A stretch of 64,000 bases of DNA from Gammaproteobacteria bacterium. Its GTDB lineage: Bacteria; Pseudomonadota; Gammaproteobacteria; Pseudomonadales; Halieaceae. A program made the translations under genes and the position numbers. The notes beneath the pieces were generated by a model. The model did not search any database and had not been told where the DNA came from. It saw only the letters and a list, made by a program, of their open reading frames with translations. Where the stretch lies: positions 62,001-126,000 of the forward strand of contig JAUIMF010000002.1 in assembly GCA_030433415.1 (NCBI GenBank), written 5' to 3'. Below, in pieces: positions 8,958 through 16,980 of the stretch (positions within the stretch are counted from its first letter, which is position 1; each line of letters opens with the position of its first letter).

Positions 8958-9539
8958 TCAGCGGTCACTCACGGGGCGGCGCAGACTGATAGCGCCGCGC
9001 AATTGACCGGGGGTGTACCCCGTTGCCCGGTCGTGGGGATAGCGGGCGTTGAGCGCCGAGCGCACATCGTCTGCGATGTTTTCTCCGTGGCAGAGCAGGC
9101 AGACACCGCCCACGAGTTGTGCCTGCATGTAGCGATACTCGCCGTCGATGACCTCGCCATGATTGAGCTGCGGTGCTTGCGCGCCATCGTGAAGACGTTG
9201 TTCAAAGTCCCTCAGTACCGATGCCTCCCACTCGTCAGGTATGGCTCGGCGTTCGTTTCGGGGTTTATCACTGACCCGTGTTATGGACCAGCCGGAGGTT
9301 TCGGTCAGGGATTTCGATAACGCCGGGGCCTCGGTGGCACAGACCTCAATTGCTCCAGCGGGGCCCAGTGCCTGCACCTGACTGACCAGTAGCGGCTTCA
9401 TCTGTCCTACAAAGGCTTTGACCGTGGTTCTGGCGTCGGCGGCGATGGGGGCGGGCAGCGGTTGCTGTTGGGCGTTGACGCCCGTAGCCCATAAGATCAG
9501 TGGCACTGCGATCCAGGCAAGCTGTCGGTGTTGTGTCAT
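8958..9539 (-). CDS. Periplasmic haem-binding DUF3365 protein
   Basis: A 193-residue exported protein with signal peptide [24 protein letters not shown] single c-type haem motif, CLLCH, lies at about residues 147-151, within [14 protein letters not shown]. The upstream segment with [11 protein letters not shown] and the [22 protein letters not shown] block match the Tll0287-like DUF3365 fold, which senses or binds haem in the periplasm. Haem attachment would depend on the ccm operon at 34.5-41.5 kb. The family's function is not settled; redox sensing is the usual suggestion. Confidence 0.8.
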   Translation of the reverse strand: MTQHRQLAWIAVPLILWATGVNAQQQPLPAPIAADARTTVKAFVGQMKPLLVSQVQALGPAGAIEVCATEAPALSKSLTETSGWSITRVSDKPRNERRAIPDEWEASVLRDFEQRLHDGAQAPQLNHGEVIDGEYRYMQAQLVGGVCLLCHGENIADDVRSALNARYPHDRATGYTPGQLRGAISLRRPVSDR

Positions 9540-9681
9540 TGGCGTTACTTCTTCAGCAAACAGGCAGGCAGTTTAGCGTTCTCGCCTAGCGTTGGCCTGT
9601 GACACGGCGTCGCACAGCGGACTCCCTGTCAGCAGGTGCCGCTGGTGTCAGAAGGAACCGATGTTGCCAGAAGAAGTCGAT

Positions 9682-9707
9682 GGACCCAGGCCTGGTGGTC
9701 TGGGTCC
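9682..9707 (-). terminator. Hairpin after the GRPPF-repeat gene
   Basis: GGACCCAG (9682-9689) pairs with CTGGGTCC (9700-9707) around a 10-nt loop, 14 nt beyond the stop of the minus-strand gene at 9721. Only a short T-rich patch (CTTCTT) follows on the minus strand, so it may be an imperfect terminator or a 3' stabilising stem-loop. Confidence 0.45.
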
Positions 9708-9720
9708 GATGGGCAAGCGA

Positions 9721-10080
9721 TTACCGATGGCGACGGAAAGGTGGACGTCCGCGAAAATCCGTGCGCGGTTCCACGGCCTCGACCTCCATCGATGCGGCAT
9801 CAATGACCGGTACTTCGACAGTGCGACGCTTAAAAGGCGGACGACCGCTGTAGTCGCGATCACGGATTGTCACGGTTTCGGTCACCATAGTTTCTATGGC
9901 CGCAACATCCACCGTTTCTACCGGCACGCGTTCGCGCTTGAAGGGCGGACGCCCACGCATGTCTACGCGCCATACGTAGTCGGGGCTGGCGGCTTCGAGC
10001 ACCGAGTCAGCAGCCAGTGCTGGCATTCCCATTTGTGCGCTGGCCACTACCGTTGCGGCAAGTAGCAAAGTTTTTTTCAT
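9721..10080 (-). CDS. Small secreted protein with three GRPPF repeats
   Basis: A 119-residue protein, not recognised. It starts with a clear signal peptide (MKKTLLLAATVVASAQMGMPALAA). The mature part carries RGRPPFKR, SGRPPFKR and RGRPPFRR at roughly residues 42, 79 and 110, the last forming the C-terminus. Valine/threonine/glutamate-rich linkers join them (VPVETVDVAAIETM, VEVPVIDAASMEVEAVE). I place the start at 10080; an in-frame ATG four codons upstream sits too close to AAGG. The alternation of basic Arg-Pro units and acidic linkers suggests a periplasmic or surface polypeptide that binds an anionic partner, but this is conjecture. It sits alone, downstream of an AT-rich spacer. Confidence 0.7.
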   Translation of the reverse strand: MKKTLLLAATVVASAQMGMPALAADSVLEAASPDYVWRVDMRGRPPFKRERVPVETVDVAAIETMVTETVTIRDRDYSGRPPFKRRTVEVPVIDAASMEVEAVEPRTDFRGRPPFRRHR

Positions 10081-10392
10081 AGCAGTGTTCATCCTTGCGG
10101 TTGGTTGAAGTTGGCGGTTATTCGTCCGCCATGGATCAATTCTAGAAGTTTGCAGTGCAGCAGCCCGACAGCGTTTTGAGATACTTTTATATAGAAAATA
10201 GCAATCTAAAAATACAGCAACAAATTCTATTGCTATATGAATAGGAGAAAACGCTCAAAAGTGGTGCAAATAGCGCAATAGATTGGTGCTTTATGCGCTT
10301 AATTTGCGCTTATCTAAGGGCGGCCAGTTTCGAGACTTATTGAATTGATGTAACTTTCCAGTGCGTGGCACAGCTGTTGCTGCTTTCGCAGC
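10081..10392. other. AT-rich intergenic spacer with inverted and direct repeats
   Basis: This 312-bp gap separates two divergent genes and is far more AT-rich than its surroundings between about 10130 and 10320. It holds an inverted repeat, ATAGCAAT (10198-10205) and ATTGCTAT (10229-10236). It also holds a pair of direct repeats, TGCGCTTAA (10294-10302) and TGCGCTTAT (10305-10313), exactly 11 bp apart and so on the same DNA face. I see no ORF of useful length and no tRNA. It is most simply a double promoter region, possibly silenced or activated by a nucleoid or dimeric regulator. Confidence 0.5.
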
Positions 10393-10926
10393 ATGAATAC
10401 TGTTCGCTTCACTGTGGGTTTGCTCGTGGGACTGGCGCTGTCCATGCCGACGCTGGCAGCCCCCGCCGGGTCGACCCGTGCGCCGCTCTTCAGCGGTTCA
10501 GGAGGTGCGCTGGAACTGGATGCCCGGATCGGCGGTGAGACCGTGCGGCTTTTGCTGGACACGGGAGCCGGTATGGTCACCATCAGCAGCGATTTGTTTC
10601 GTCGACTGGAGCGCCACGGTGGGGTAACGCACCTCCGCGAAGTGGGAGTGCGGCTTGCAGATGGTCGCATTCGTCAGATGTCGGTCTACCGGCTGCCCGC
10701 CCTGTCGGTTTCGGGCTGCGACCTGGGGGCTGTAGAGGCCATTGTGGTTCCCGGAGAGGGACGAAATCTACTGGGTATGAACGCCCTCGCTCAGGCCGCA
10801 CCACTGACGCTTAATCTTGCTCCGTCACCCAATCTCGTATTGGGTGGCTGTAGTCATAGCACGGTGGCGCCCGGGGCGTCTTCGGACTTTACGCCGGTCG
10901 CCTTCGCAGCCAGCCCATTACGCTGA
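10393..10926 (+). CDS. Exported retropepsin-like aspartic protease
   Basis: A 177-residue protein with an N-terminal signal peptide (MNTVRFTVGLLVGLALSMPTLA). The core LELDARIGGETVRLLLDTGAGMVTIS contains the D-T-G-A active-site motif with Asp56. The later LLGMNAL is the matching strand seen in clan AA, retroviral-type aspartic proteases such as the TIGR02281 group. Single-lobed members act as dimers. It would work in the periplasm; its substrate is unknown. No good ribosome site is visible before the ATG, so the start is only supported by the signal sequence. It converges with the WYL regulator gene. Confidence 0.75.
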   Translation: MNTVRFTVGLLVGLALSMPTLAAPAGSTRAPLFSGSGGALELDARIGGETVRLLLDTGAGMVTISSDLFRRLERHGGVTHLREVGVRLADGRIRQMSVYRLPALSVSGCDLGAVEAIVVPGEGRNLLGMNALAQAAPLTLNLAPSPNLVLGGCSHSTVAPGASSDFTPVAFAASPLR

Positions 10927-10955
10927 GCCCCGGATTCGCTACCAACACGTCGCCG

Positions 10956-11816
10956 TCAGCCAAATAGCCAAGGCTCGATTTCCGAAAGGTTTTCGATCAC
11001 GACCTGCTGGGCCAGGGGATTGTCGTGCACATGCTGCGCATCCAGCGGCAGCAGGCGCAGAAGATAGTTCACCAGCGTTGCCCGGGTCTGCAGGCTCAAG
11101 ATGCCATTTTCCATACCGTAATCCCGCGCCACGACTTCCTGTTGCGCAGCGCTCAGGCGTGGGTCGGGAGCGACGTTAATCGTCACCGAGGTGTTCCACT
11201 GAACATCGTCATCCGCACTCTGCGATGACTTGTCCAGCAGTTCGCCTTCGCCGCGGAACCGGCTGAGCACAAAATCCCGGTAGTCCCGGTTTTTTTCACA
11301 CCAGGCCCGCACATGCCACCGAAAACCGGTGTAGACCAGGGTGTGCGGCACAATAATGCGACCTTCGCGGTCCGGGTTGTGCAGCGACACGTAGTCGACC
11401 TCAAGGCGCAGTCCCTGCCGGGCAGCCTGGATCATGGGGCGTAGCACCGCCGGGGCGACATCGCGCACAGGTAGCGTAAGTTGCTCGACGCCAGCCGTTG
11501 TCAGGGGGAGGGATTCGAACACACCCATGAGCTGTTCGTCTCGCGTCATCAGGTGCAGGTATTCATCAGCAGTTCCTCGCGTCACGCGAGGCACGAAATC
11601 CGGGGTCGGCCGATAGCCCTTGAGGAACTTGTCGTATTCGATATTGCCGGGTGCGATCTCTCGAGCGTAGAGATTAATGTCTTTACTCGCCTGCTGGCGG
11701 CCGATGCCGAAGCAGCGGGTCAGGTGGCCCGTGGTTAGCCGACCCTCCCACAGACTGATGATTTCGATGTAGCGATAGCGCAGCAGATGATCCCAGCGGA
11801 ACGGCCAGTCGGCCAT
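10956..11816 (-). CDS. WYL-domain transcription regulator, CapW/BrxR-like
   Basis: A 286-residue regulator. An N-terminal winged helix (residues about 5-75) reads RWDHLLRYRYIEIISLWEGRLTTGHL then CFGIGRQQASKDI. This is followed by APGNIEYDKFLKGYRPTPDFVP, a layout strikingly like the CapW/BrxR regulators of CBASS and BREX defence islands. The WYL domain spans about 130-210 (YVSLHNPDREGRIIVPHTLVYTGFRWHVRAWCEKNRDYRDFVLSRF) and a WCX-like C-terminal region follows. The start at 11816 follows CAGGAGAG. No defence genes adjoin it; it is divergent from a diguanylate cyclase across 72 bp. WYL domains sense nucleic-acid or nucleotide ligands in known cases. The CapW/BrxR resemblance is my reading, not a search result. 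Confidence 0.8.
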   Translation of the reverse strand: MADWPFRWDHLLRYRYIEIISLWEGRLTTGHLTRCFGIGRQQASKDINLYAREIAPGNIEYDKFLKGYRPTPDFVPRVTRGTADEYLHLMTRDEQLMGVFESLPLTTAGVEQLTLPVRDVAPAVLRPMIQAARQGLRLEVDYVSLHNPDREGRIIVPHTLVYTGFRWHVRAWCEKNRDYRDFVLSRFRGEGELLDKSSQSADDDVQWNTSVTINVAPDPRLSAAQQEVVARDYGMENGILSLQTRATLVNYLLRLLPLDAQHVHDNPLAQQVVIENLSEIEPWLFG

Positions 11817-11888
11817 GGAGCTCTCCTGAAAAAGTGCACGAGTACGTGACATACTAGCAAGGCTGATGCGATTCGGACGCCTTCGTTG

Positions 11889-13310
11889 ATGGATTCGACT
11901 CCGGGACCACGCAAGATTCTCGACGCCTTCGCGGCCGCAGTGCTGTACGTAGTGCTCGCGCGTCTCGGGCAGCTCTTTGCCATGGAGCCCGGCAATATCA
12001 CCCCGGTTTGGTTGCCGTCCGGCGTATTTCTTGCGCTGGTGGTGCTGCGCGGCCATCACCTGCTGCCCGGAGTTTTTCTTGGTGCGATGCTGGGCAATGG
12101 CTGGGCCTATACCGATCTCGGTTCTCTGACCGCGGCGTTGCCCGGCGTGCTGGCGGCGGTCATGAACGGCGTCGGTGACACGCTGTGCGTGCTGGTCGGT
12201 GTGTGGGCCCTTGATCGCAGCGGCGGCATCGTTGGCGTTTTTCGCTCGATCCGACAATTGGCGACGTTTCTTGGATTCGGTGCACTGGGCGGTTCGGTGA
12301 TCAGCGCGGTATTCGGCATGAGTGGCATGTATCTGGAGGGCGCCGTGCCAGCATCGGCCTTGTTTTCTGGATTTACTTTCTGGGTGCTTGGAGATGCGGT
12401 GGGTGTGATGCTGCTAGCGCCGCTTATGCTGAGCTTTACCGTCAGTGAACAGGAGTTTCCTGAGGGTGGGGCCGGCATTTTGGAGCGCCTGGGTCTGTTG
12501 GTGGTGGTGCTCGCCGTTCCTATGGTGACTCCGCTGCTTCGCACCATCGATATCGAATTTCGAATGGATTTTATGGTGGCGCCACTGCTGTTGGTAGTGC
12601 TGCTGCGTGCGGGTTTGCGTGCGGGTCTGTTAGCGCCGGTTTGCCTTGTTGCGGTCCACCTGATTCTGCTGAATAGACACGAAGCGCTGGGACTGTCGAT
12701 GGATATGACACCCTTCGTGCTGCAATTGCTGATTGCCGTCAACGTCGCGTCTGTTCTGGTCGTGGGGGCTCTGTTGTGGCAGCAGCGCGAGATGCTGCGC
12801 CGGGCAACGGAAGAGGCTACGCATGACGCGCTTACCGGGTTGTGGAACCGGCGCAGTGGCATACCGAGGCTCGAGAAGGAGCTTGCCCGCGCCGTACGCT
12901 ACGCAACACCTCTCTCGGTGGTCCTCTTCGATATCGACCTGTTCAAGGAGGTAAACGACAATCACGGTCACGCGGCGGGGGATGCGGTTTTGCGCGATCT
13001 GTCCTCACTGGCTGACCGGGACCTGCGTGAGACCGACATGTTGGCTCGCTGGGGAGGAGAGGAGTTTTTGCTGATATTGCCGGATACCAATCTGACAGGA
13101 GCAAGAACACGTGCCGAGCGGTTACGCACCAGAATTGCCGAGACCACGCTCGGGGGCAAACATCGCATCACCATCAGCGCTGGCGTAGCGGAGCTGGAGC
13201 GGGGAATGGGCGTAGACGACCTGCTGGCCGCGGCGGATCGAGCGCTTTACACCGCCAAGGAGAACGGAAGAAACCGGACGGAACTGGCGTCCCCAGTCCG
13301 CCCGGCTTGA
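11889..13310 (+). CDS. MASE1-GGDEF diguanylate cyclase
   Basis: A 473-residue membrane protein. Residues about 10-290 form a MASE1 sensor with some eight hydrophobic helices (MEPGNITPVWLPSGVFLALVVLRG is typical). A C-terminal GGDEF domain spans about 305-465. The active-site loop is GGEEF (389-393), and an inhibitory I-site RETD lies five residues before it, so product inhibition by c-di-GMP is expected. It should make c-di-GMP from two GTP at the inner membrane; the MASE1 signal is unknown. An in-frame TTG precedes the ATG by one codon. The divergent WYL regulator shares its upstream region and could control it. Confidence 0.9.
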   Translation: MDSTPGPRKILDAFAAAVLYVVLARLGQLFAMEPGNITPVWLPSGVFLALVVLRGHHLLPGVFLGAMLGNGWAYTDLGSLTAALPGVLAAVMNGVGDTLCVLVGVWALDRSGGIVGVFRSIRQLATFLGFGALGGSVISAVFGMSGMYLEGAVPASALFSGFTFWVLGDAVGVMLLAPLMLSFTVSEQEFPEGGAGILERLGLLVVVLAVPMVTPLLRTIDIEFRMDFMVAPLLLVVLLRAGLRAGLLAPVCLVAVHLILLNRHEALGLSMDMTPFVLQLLIAVNVASVLVVGALLWQQREMLRRATEEATHDALTGLWNRRSGIPRLEKELARAVRYATPLSVVLFDIDLFKEVNDNHGHAAGDAVLRDLSSLADRDLRETDMLARWGGEEFLLILPDTNLTGARTRAERLRTRIAETTLGGKHRITISAGVAELERGMGVDDLLAAADRALYTAKENGRNRTELASPVRPA

Positions 13311-13340
13311 ACGATAGCCGAAGCTAAAAAATGCTGTGGG

Positions 13341-13754
13341 TTACTCGCCCATCTTCTTCATTTTCTTCGCTGCGTCATCGGCAGCATCTTCCGCTTTGCC
13401 TTTCATGTCGTCGGCAGCGTCAGCCGCGTCGTCCATCATGGCGTCGGCTTTGTCGCCCATGGAGTCAGCCATCTCACCTGCTTTGTCCATGGCGTCGTCA
13501 GCCATGTCGCCGGCCTTGTCCATCGCGCCCTTGGCGGCATCACCAACGGAGTCCATCGCTTCACTGGTGGAATCCATGGCGCTGTCGGCCATGTCACCTG
13601 CTTTGTCCATGGCATTTTCGGTCATTTCGGCGGCGGATTTTGCCGCTTCTTCCGCCGAGTTTTTGGCCTGCTCGATATCTTCCTTACTGCAGCCTCCGAG
13701 TGCGGCGAGAAGGGCGGTTGCGGCGACGACGCCGGTCAGTGCTTTCAGTCCCAT
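13341..13754 (-). CDS. Low-complexity Ala/Asp/Met/Lys lipoprotein
   Basis: A 137-residue lipoprotein, not assigned to a named family. The lipobox LAALGGC places the lipidated Cys at about residue 20, and the following Ser predicts outer-membrane sorting. The mature chain is almost entirely an amphipathic low-complexity helix with near-repeats such as MDKAGDMAD and AMDSTSEAMDS, ending in AAKKMKKMGE. It resembles loosely the YtxH/apolipoprotein-like, LEA-like helical proteins. The start was set at 13754 because AAGGACA lies about 9 nt upstream; the frame runs 65 codons further without a lipobox or ribosome site there. It may be a structural or stress-protective envelope protein; this is inference. 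Confidence 0.75.
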   Translation of the reverse strand: MGLKALTGVVAATALLAALGGCSKEDIEQAKNSAEEAAKSAAEMTENAMDKAGDMADSAMDSTSEAMDSVGDAAKGAMDKAGDMADDAMDKAGEMADSMGDKADAMMDDAADAADDMKGKAEDAADDAAKKMKKMGE

Positions 13755-14042
13755 GGGATACCTGTCCTTTACTGAGTTGTCTTGCTGGTACGGTTCGTTA
13801 GTACAGTGCGGGCGCATGACCTGCACGGGTTCAACCAGAGTGTGAGTCTCGCCGCAAAATCGCAATCCTGCTGCGACTTCCTTCACTCTATCGATACCGA
13901 AGTCGAGGCTAACCCCATGAGACGCGCAGGTAAAGGGTAAAGACGCCATTTGTTTATCGCTACGATTAGGCGTTTAGCCACATCTACTAATCCGCGACAC
14001 AGCACAGCGCGTACAATCCGCACATCTGAACAGGAGTCAGCT
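13755..14042. other. Divergent intergenic region upstream of lipoprotein and peroxiredoxin
   Basis: This 288-bp gap contains no supportable gene. A TACAAT at 14012-14017, about 26 nt before the peroxiredoxin ATG, is a possible -10 element, but I see no matching -35. No strong hairpin or repeat was noticed. Confidence 0.35.
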
Positions 14043-14576
14043 ATGGGTCATTTTCGTCGTTCTGGTTTTCTGTGGCTGCTGCTCATGTTGCTGTTTGTCC
14101 CCAGCGTAAAGGCTGAGTTGAATGTCGGCGACAAGGCGCCCGATTTTTCTCTGCAGGGGTCGGACGGGCGTCTTTATTCTCTGGCGGACTACCGGGGCAA
14201 GCAGGCAGTGGTTGTCGCGTGGTTTCCCCGTGCATTCACCTCGGGCTGCACCGTCGAGTGCCGTAGCCTTGCGAAGAACGGAGATCGCATTCGCAGTTTT
14301 GACGTGAGCTACTTTATGGCGAGCACCGATCCCGTTGAAAAGAACGAAGCGTTTGCCCAGGACACAGGAGCCGACTTTCCGCTGCTCAGTGACCCCGAGG
14401 GCCAGGTCGCCAGGGCCTATGGTGTTTACACCATGGGCTTTGCTCGCCGGCATACGTTTTACATCGACCGTGACGGCGTGATCAGTCACATCGACCGTGT
14501 GGTGCGTCCCAGTAGTTCTGCCGAGGACATGATCGAACACCTCAATCGCCTCGGGGTTCCTCGCCGGGACTCTTGA
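14043..14576 (+). CDS. Exported peroxiredoxin (Bcp/PrxQ-type)
   Basis: A 177-residue thioredoxin-fold peroxidase. The N-terminus (HFRRSGFLWLLLMLLFVPSVKA) is a signal peptide or anchor. The mature part begins LNVGDKAPDFSLQGSDGRLYSL, typical of AhpC/TSA proteins. The peroxidatic cysteine is Cys69 in FTSGCTVECRS; Cys73 lies four residues later and could serve as the resolving Cys, slightly closer than the usual PrxQ spacing of five. It would reduce peroxides in the periplasm. The start was set at 14043 by CAGGAG and the signal sequence. Whether it is a client of a thioredoxin such as CcmG is unknown. Confidence 0.85.
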   Translation: MGHFRRSGFLWLLLMLLFVPSVKAELNVGDKAPDFSLQGSDGRLYSLADYRGKQAVVVAWFPRAFTSGCTVECRSLAKNGDRIRSFDVSYFMASTDPVEKNEAFAQDTGADFPLLSDPEGQVARAYGVYTMGFARRHTFYIDRDGVISHIDRVVRPSSSAEDMIEHLNRLGVPRRDS

Positions 14577-14687
14577 GTCAATGCTCTCAGCGGTGCTTCG
14601 CGAGCGCCGACGCAAAAAATTCTTGCTGCCGACACCGCACACGCTGGTCGGTGAGAGTAGAATACGCGCCCCCTTCAGGACGGGCGC

Positions 14688-16052
14688 ATGTGGCTTTCCA
14701 GAACAACGCTGAGCGAACTGTTTCGGCTGGCGCTACCAATGGTAGTGTCCCAGGGCGCGCTCGCCCTGATGTTTTTTGCTGACCGTTTTTTTCTCTCTCG
14801 TATTTCTCCCGTGCACGTTGCCGCCGCCCTCGGCGGGGGCGTGTCGTTCTGGGTGTGCCTGTGCTTTTTTAACGGCATCGCCGCCTATGGCAATGCGTTG
14901 GTGGCCCAGTACTTCGGTCGGCGGGAACTGCATAAGTGCCCACGGGTGGTAAGCCAGGGTGTGATACTCGCGGTTGTTGCCCAGCCTGCGCTGGTGGGTC
15001 TGGCGTGGTGGCTCAAGGACGCGTTCGTCTGGATGGGACACGCACCGGAACAGGTGGCGCTGGAGCGACCCTATTTTCTGATGCTGGTGGCCGGCGGTTT
15101 GTTCTTTCTGATCAAGACGGTGCTGGCATCGTATTTTTCCGGAATCAGCCGTACGCGCGTGGTGATGATTGCTGACGTGATCGGAGTGTTGCTCAACGTC
15201 CCCCTGAGCTATGCCCTGATCTTCGGCCGCTTCGGCCTGCCCGAGCTGGGTATCGTGGGCGCGGCGCTGGGCACCGTGGTTGCGGCGGTGCTGACCATCG
15301 GCGTGTATCTGTTGTTTTACTTCAACGCTATTCATGCGGCGCGTTTCAAGGTGCGGGAGTCCTTTCGCTATGCGCCGGGGATCATGCGGCGGTATTTGCG
15401 CCTTGGCCTGCCTTCGGGTCTTGAGGTCTTTATTGGCATGGGAACGTTCAACGTTTTCCTGCTGTTGTTCCAGTCCTATGGCGTCACTGAGGGTGCCGCC
15501 ATGGCTATTGTCTTTAACTGGGACATGTTGTCGTTCGTGCCGCTGATGGGACTCAATATTGCGATCATGGGCATGATTGGCCGGACCGTGGGTGCCGGCG
15601 ATATGTCTCGCACCAATGAAGTGATTGCGGCCGGATTTTTTATCGGTGGCCTCTACGCGGCTGCCATGGGCGTTCTCTTTGTGGTGTATCGAGAACCGCT
15701 GCTGTTGTTGTTTGCCACGCCGGGACAGGATTTCTCGCCGATTTTGGCGATCGGTGCACCCATGATGGTCGGTATGGCGACGTACGTGGTAGCCGACGCG
15801 TTTATCCTGGTTTGCTCCGGGGTGCTGCGCGGCGCCGGTGATACCCAGTGGTTGATGGTGACGTCGGTGACGATTCACGTGGTGATGTTGGTATTGCAGA
15901 TTCTGGTGATCAGCGTGTGGGAGCTGGGCGCGTTGACCAGCTGGTGGGTGTTTGTTGCGACGCTGATCACCAACGCCCTGATCTACCTGTGGCGCACCTT
16001 CGGCAGTCGTTGGCGTGCTGAGGAGCGCCTGGCGCGGGTGATGGTTGAATAA
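14688..16052 (+). CDS. MATE family efflux transporter
   Basis: A 454-residue integral membrane protein with about twelve hydrophobic helices arranged as two homologous halves, the normal MATE length and layout. Characteristic pieces are LFRLALPMVVSQGALALMFFADRFFLS in helix 1, PEQVALERPYFLMLVAGG before helix 4, and LRLGLPSGLEVFIGMG at the start of the second half. MATE proteins export cationic drugs or metabolites in exchange for Na+ or H+; coupling ion and substrate cannot be read here. It is a single gene, and its stop is 10 bp from that of a convergent acyltransferase. Confidence 0.9.
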   Translation: MWLSRTTLSELFRLALPMVVSQGALALMFFADRFFLSRISPVHVAAALGGGVSFWVCLCFFNGIAAYGNALVAQYFGRRELHKCPRVVSQGVILAVVAQPALVGLAWWLKDAFVWMGHAPEQVALERPYFLMLVAGGLFFLIKTVLASYFSGISRTRVVMIADVIGVLLNVPLSYALIFGRFGLPELGIVGAALGTVVAAVLTIGVYLLFYFNAIHAARFKVRESFRYAPGIMRRYLRLGLPSGLEVFIGMGTFNVFLLLFQSYGVTEGAAMAIVFNWDMLSFVPLMGLNIAIMGMIGRTVGAGDMSRTNEVIAAGFFIGGLYAAAMGVLFVVYREPLLLLFATPGQDFSPILAIGAPMMVGMATYVVADAFILVCSGVLRGAGDTQWLMVTSVTIHVVMLVLQILVISVWELGALTSWWVFVATLITNALIYLWRTFGSRWRAEERLARVMVE

Positions 16053-16062
16053 AAGCGGGTGC

Positions 16063-16956
16063 TCAAAGCGTAGCGATGCGTCGAAGAAGTCCCAATTCGT
16101 GGCGACTCTGCTCGCGCTCAAGCAACATGGCGGCGATCTCTTCGTCGATGCGCTGCGCAACGGTGTCACGCCACGCCATGAGCCGTTTCCTGCTCGGAGC
16201 CCTGCTGGCAGGCGGAAGTTCCAGCGGCTCACCGAAGCTCAGATAGCTGGCCTGGGGACGGGGAATCGGCGTGCCCAGCGCTCCGCGTAACAGCGGCGGA
16301 ACAGCGTCCTTGCGCAGCTTGCCGGACCACAACCCCAGGCGCTGCAACAGGCCGATCACCTCTTCGCTGTCCAGCAGGTATTCATAGAACTCGTCGGGTC
16401 CCACCAGGCCGAAGGGCACAATCGTGTAGCCGAATTCGGCGGCGAGGCGAACAAAGCCCAGTCGATCCTTCCACTGCAGGCGGTAGCGTTCACGGCTGGG
16501 TTTTACTGCTTCGTGGGCGCCGCCGGGAAACACCAGAATGTCCTGGTCATGGGCCATGAGCGCCCGGGCGACTTCCGGGTGTCCCATGGTGGCTCCGCGC
16601 GCGAGCAGGGTTTTTGCCACGGCGTTTTGTGTGAACCGGAACTTGTCGCCCATGGGGCGTAAAAAACGTCCATATTCCTCAAGAAGCACCGGCAGGATCA
16701 CCAGGCCATCGAGACCGAACAGGGCGTGGTTGCCGATGAAGAGGCAGGGCCGATCGGGCAGCCGATCCGCATTGAAGATGCGCGGACGAAACCAGAACTT
16801 GGCCAGCCGATATAACAGTTTTTCTTCGACACCCCGTGGCGGTGAAACCCGCAGCGCGCGATTGATGTGCTCACGCAGCGCGGCCTCGTCGTTCAGGGGG
16901 TCGTTGTTGCTCGACAGCAGGTCGTTGATTGCCATAACGGTAAGGTGCAAAACCAT
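16063..16956 (-). CDS. PlsC/LPLAT-superfamily lipid acyltransferase
   Basis: A 297-residue acyltransferase. The motif GNHALFGLDG holds the catalytic His and Asp, separated by five residues as in MGAT-like members rather than the classic HX4D of PlsC. A second motif, FPGGAHEAVKPSRERYRLQWKDRLGFVRLA, is characteristic of the diacylglycerol/phytyl-ester acyltransferase-like branch. It may acylate a glycerolipid or hydrophobic alcohol, and so may cooperate functionally with the WS/DGAT at 5.7-7.4 kb. The start is uncertain: 16956 is chosen, 16935 is also possible, and the frame stays open upstream through the 15-bp repeats, where it would encode NAGRS units. Confidence 0.75.
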   Translation of the reverse strand: MVLHLTVMAINDLLSSNNDPLNDEAALREHINRALRVSPPRGVEEKLLYRLAKFWFRPRIFNADRLPDRPCLFIGNHALFGLDGLVILPVLLEEYGRFLRPMGDKFRFTQNAVAKTLLARGATMGHPEVARALMAHDQDILVFPGGAHEAVKPSRERYRLQWKDRLGFVRLAAEFGYTIVPFGLVGPDEFYEYLLDSEEVIGLLQRLGLWSGKLRKDAVPPLLRGALGTPIPRPQASYLSFGEPLELPPASRAPSRKRLMAWRDTVAQRIDEEIAAMLLEREQSRHELGLLRRIATL

Positions 16957-16980
16957 GATTATAACCCCGCCAGTCCAGGG

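Noticed and set aside
9626-9651. CTGTCAG and GTGTCAG pair resembling a PHO box
   Set aside because: The half-sites are 19 bp apart, not 11 or 22, and no gene starts downstream in a suitable position.
9592-10065. Plus-strand open frame of 157 codons
   Set aside because: It overlaps the GRPPF-repeat gene on the other strand, which has a signal peptide and internal repeats; the plus frame has neither a ribosome site nor a known domain.
10237-10285. Tiny frame of 14 codons in the AT-rich spacer
   Set aside because: No ribosome site placed correctly and no recognisable features; too short to support.
10956-12257. Longer version of the WYL regulator (433 codons) starting inside the diguanylate cyclase gene
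   Set aside because: The extra N-terminus is antisense to the MASE1 coding region and has no domain. A good ribosome site and the family-like N-terminus support the start at 11816.
14733-16232. Minus-strand open frame of 499 codons
   Set aside because: Antisense to the MATE transporter; the product is rich in His, Gln and Arg in the way typical of mirrored membrane-protein genes.
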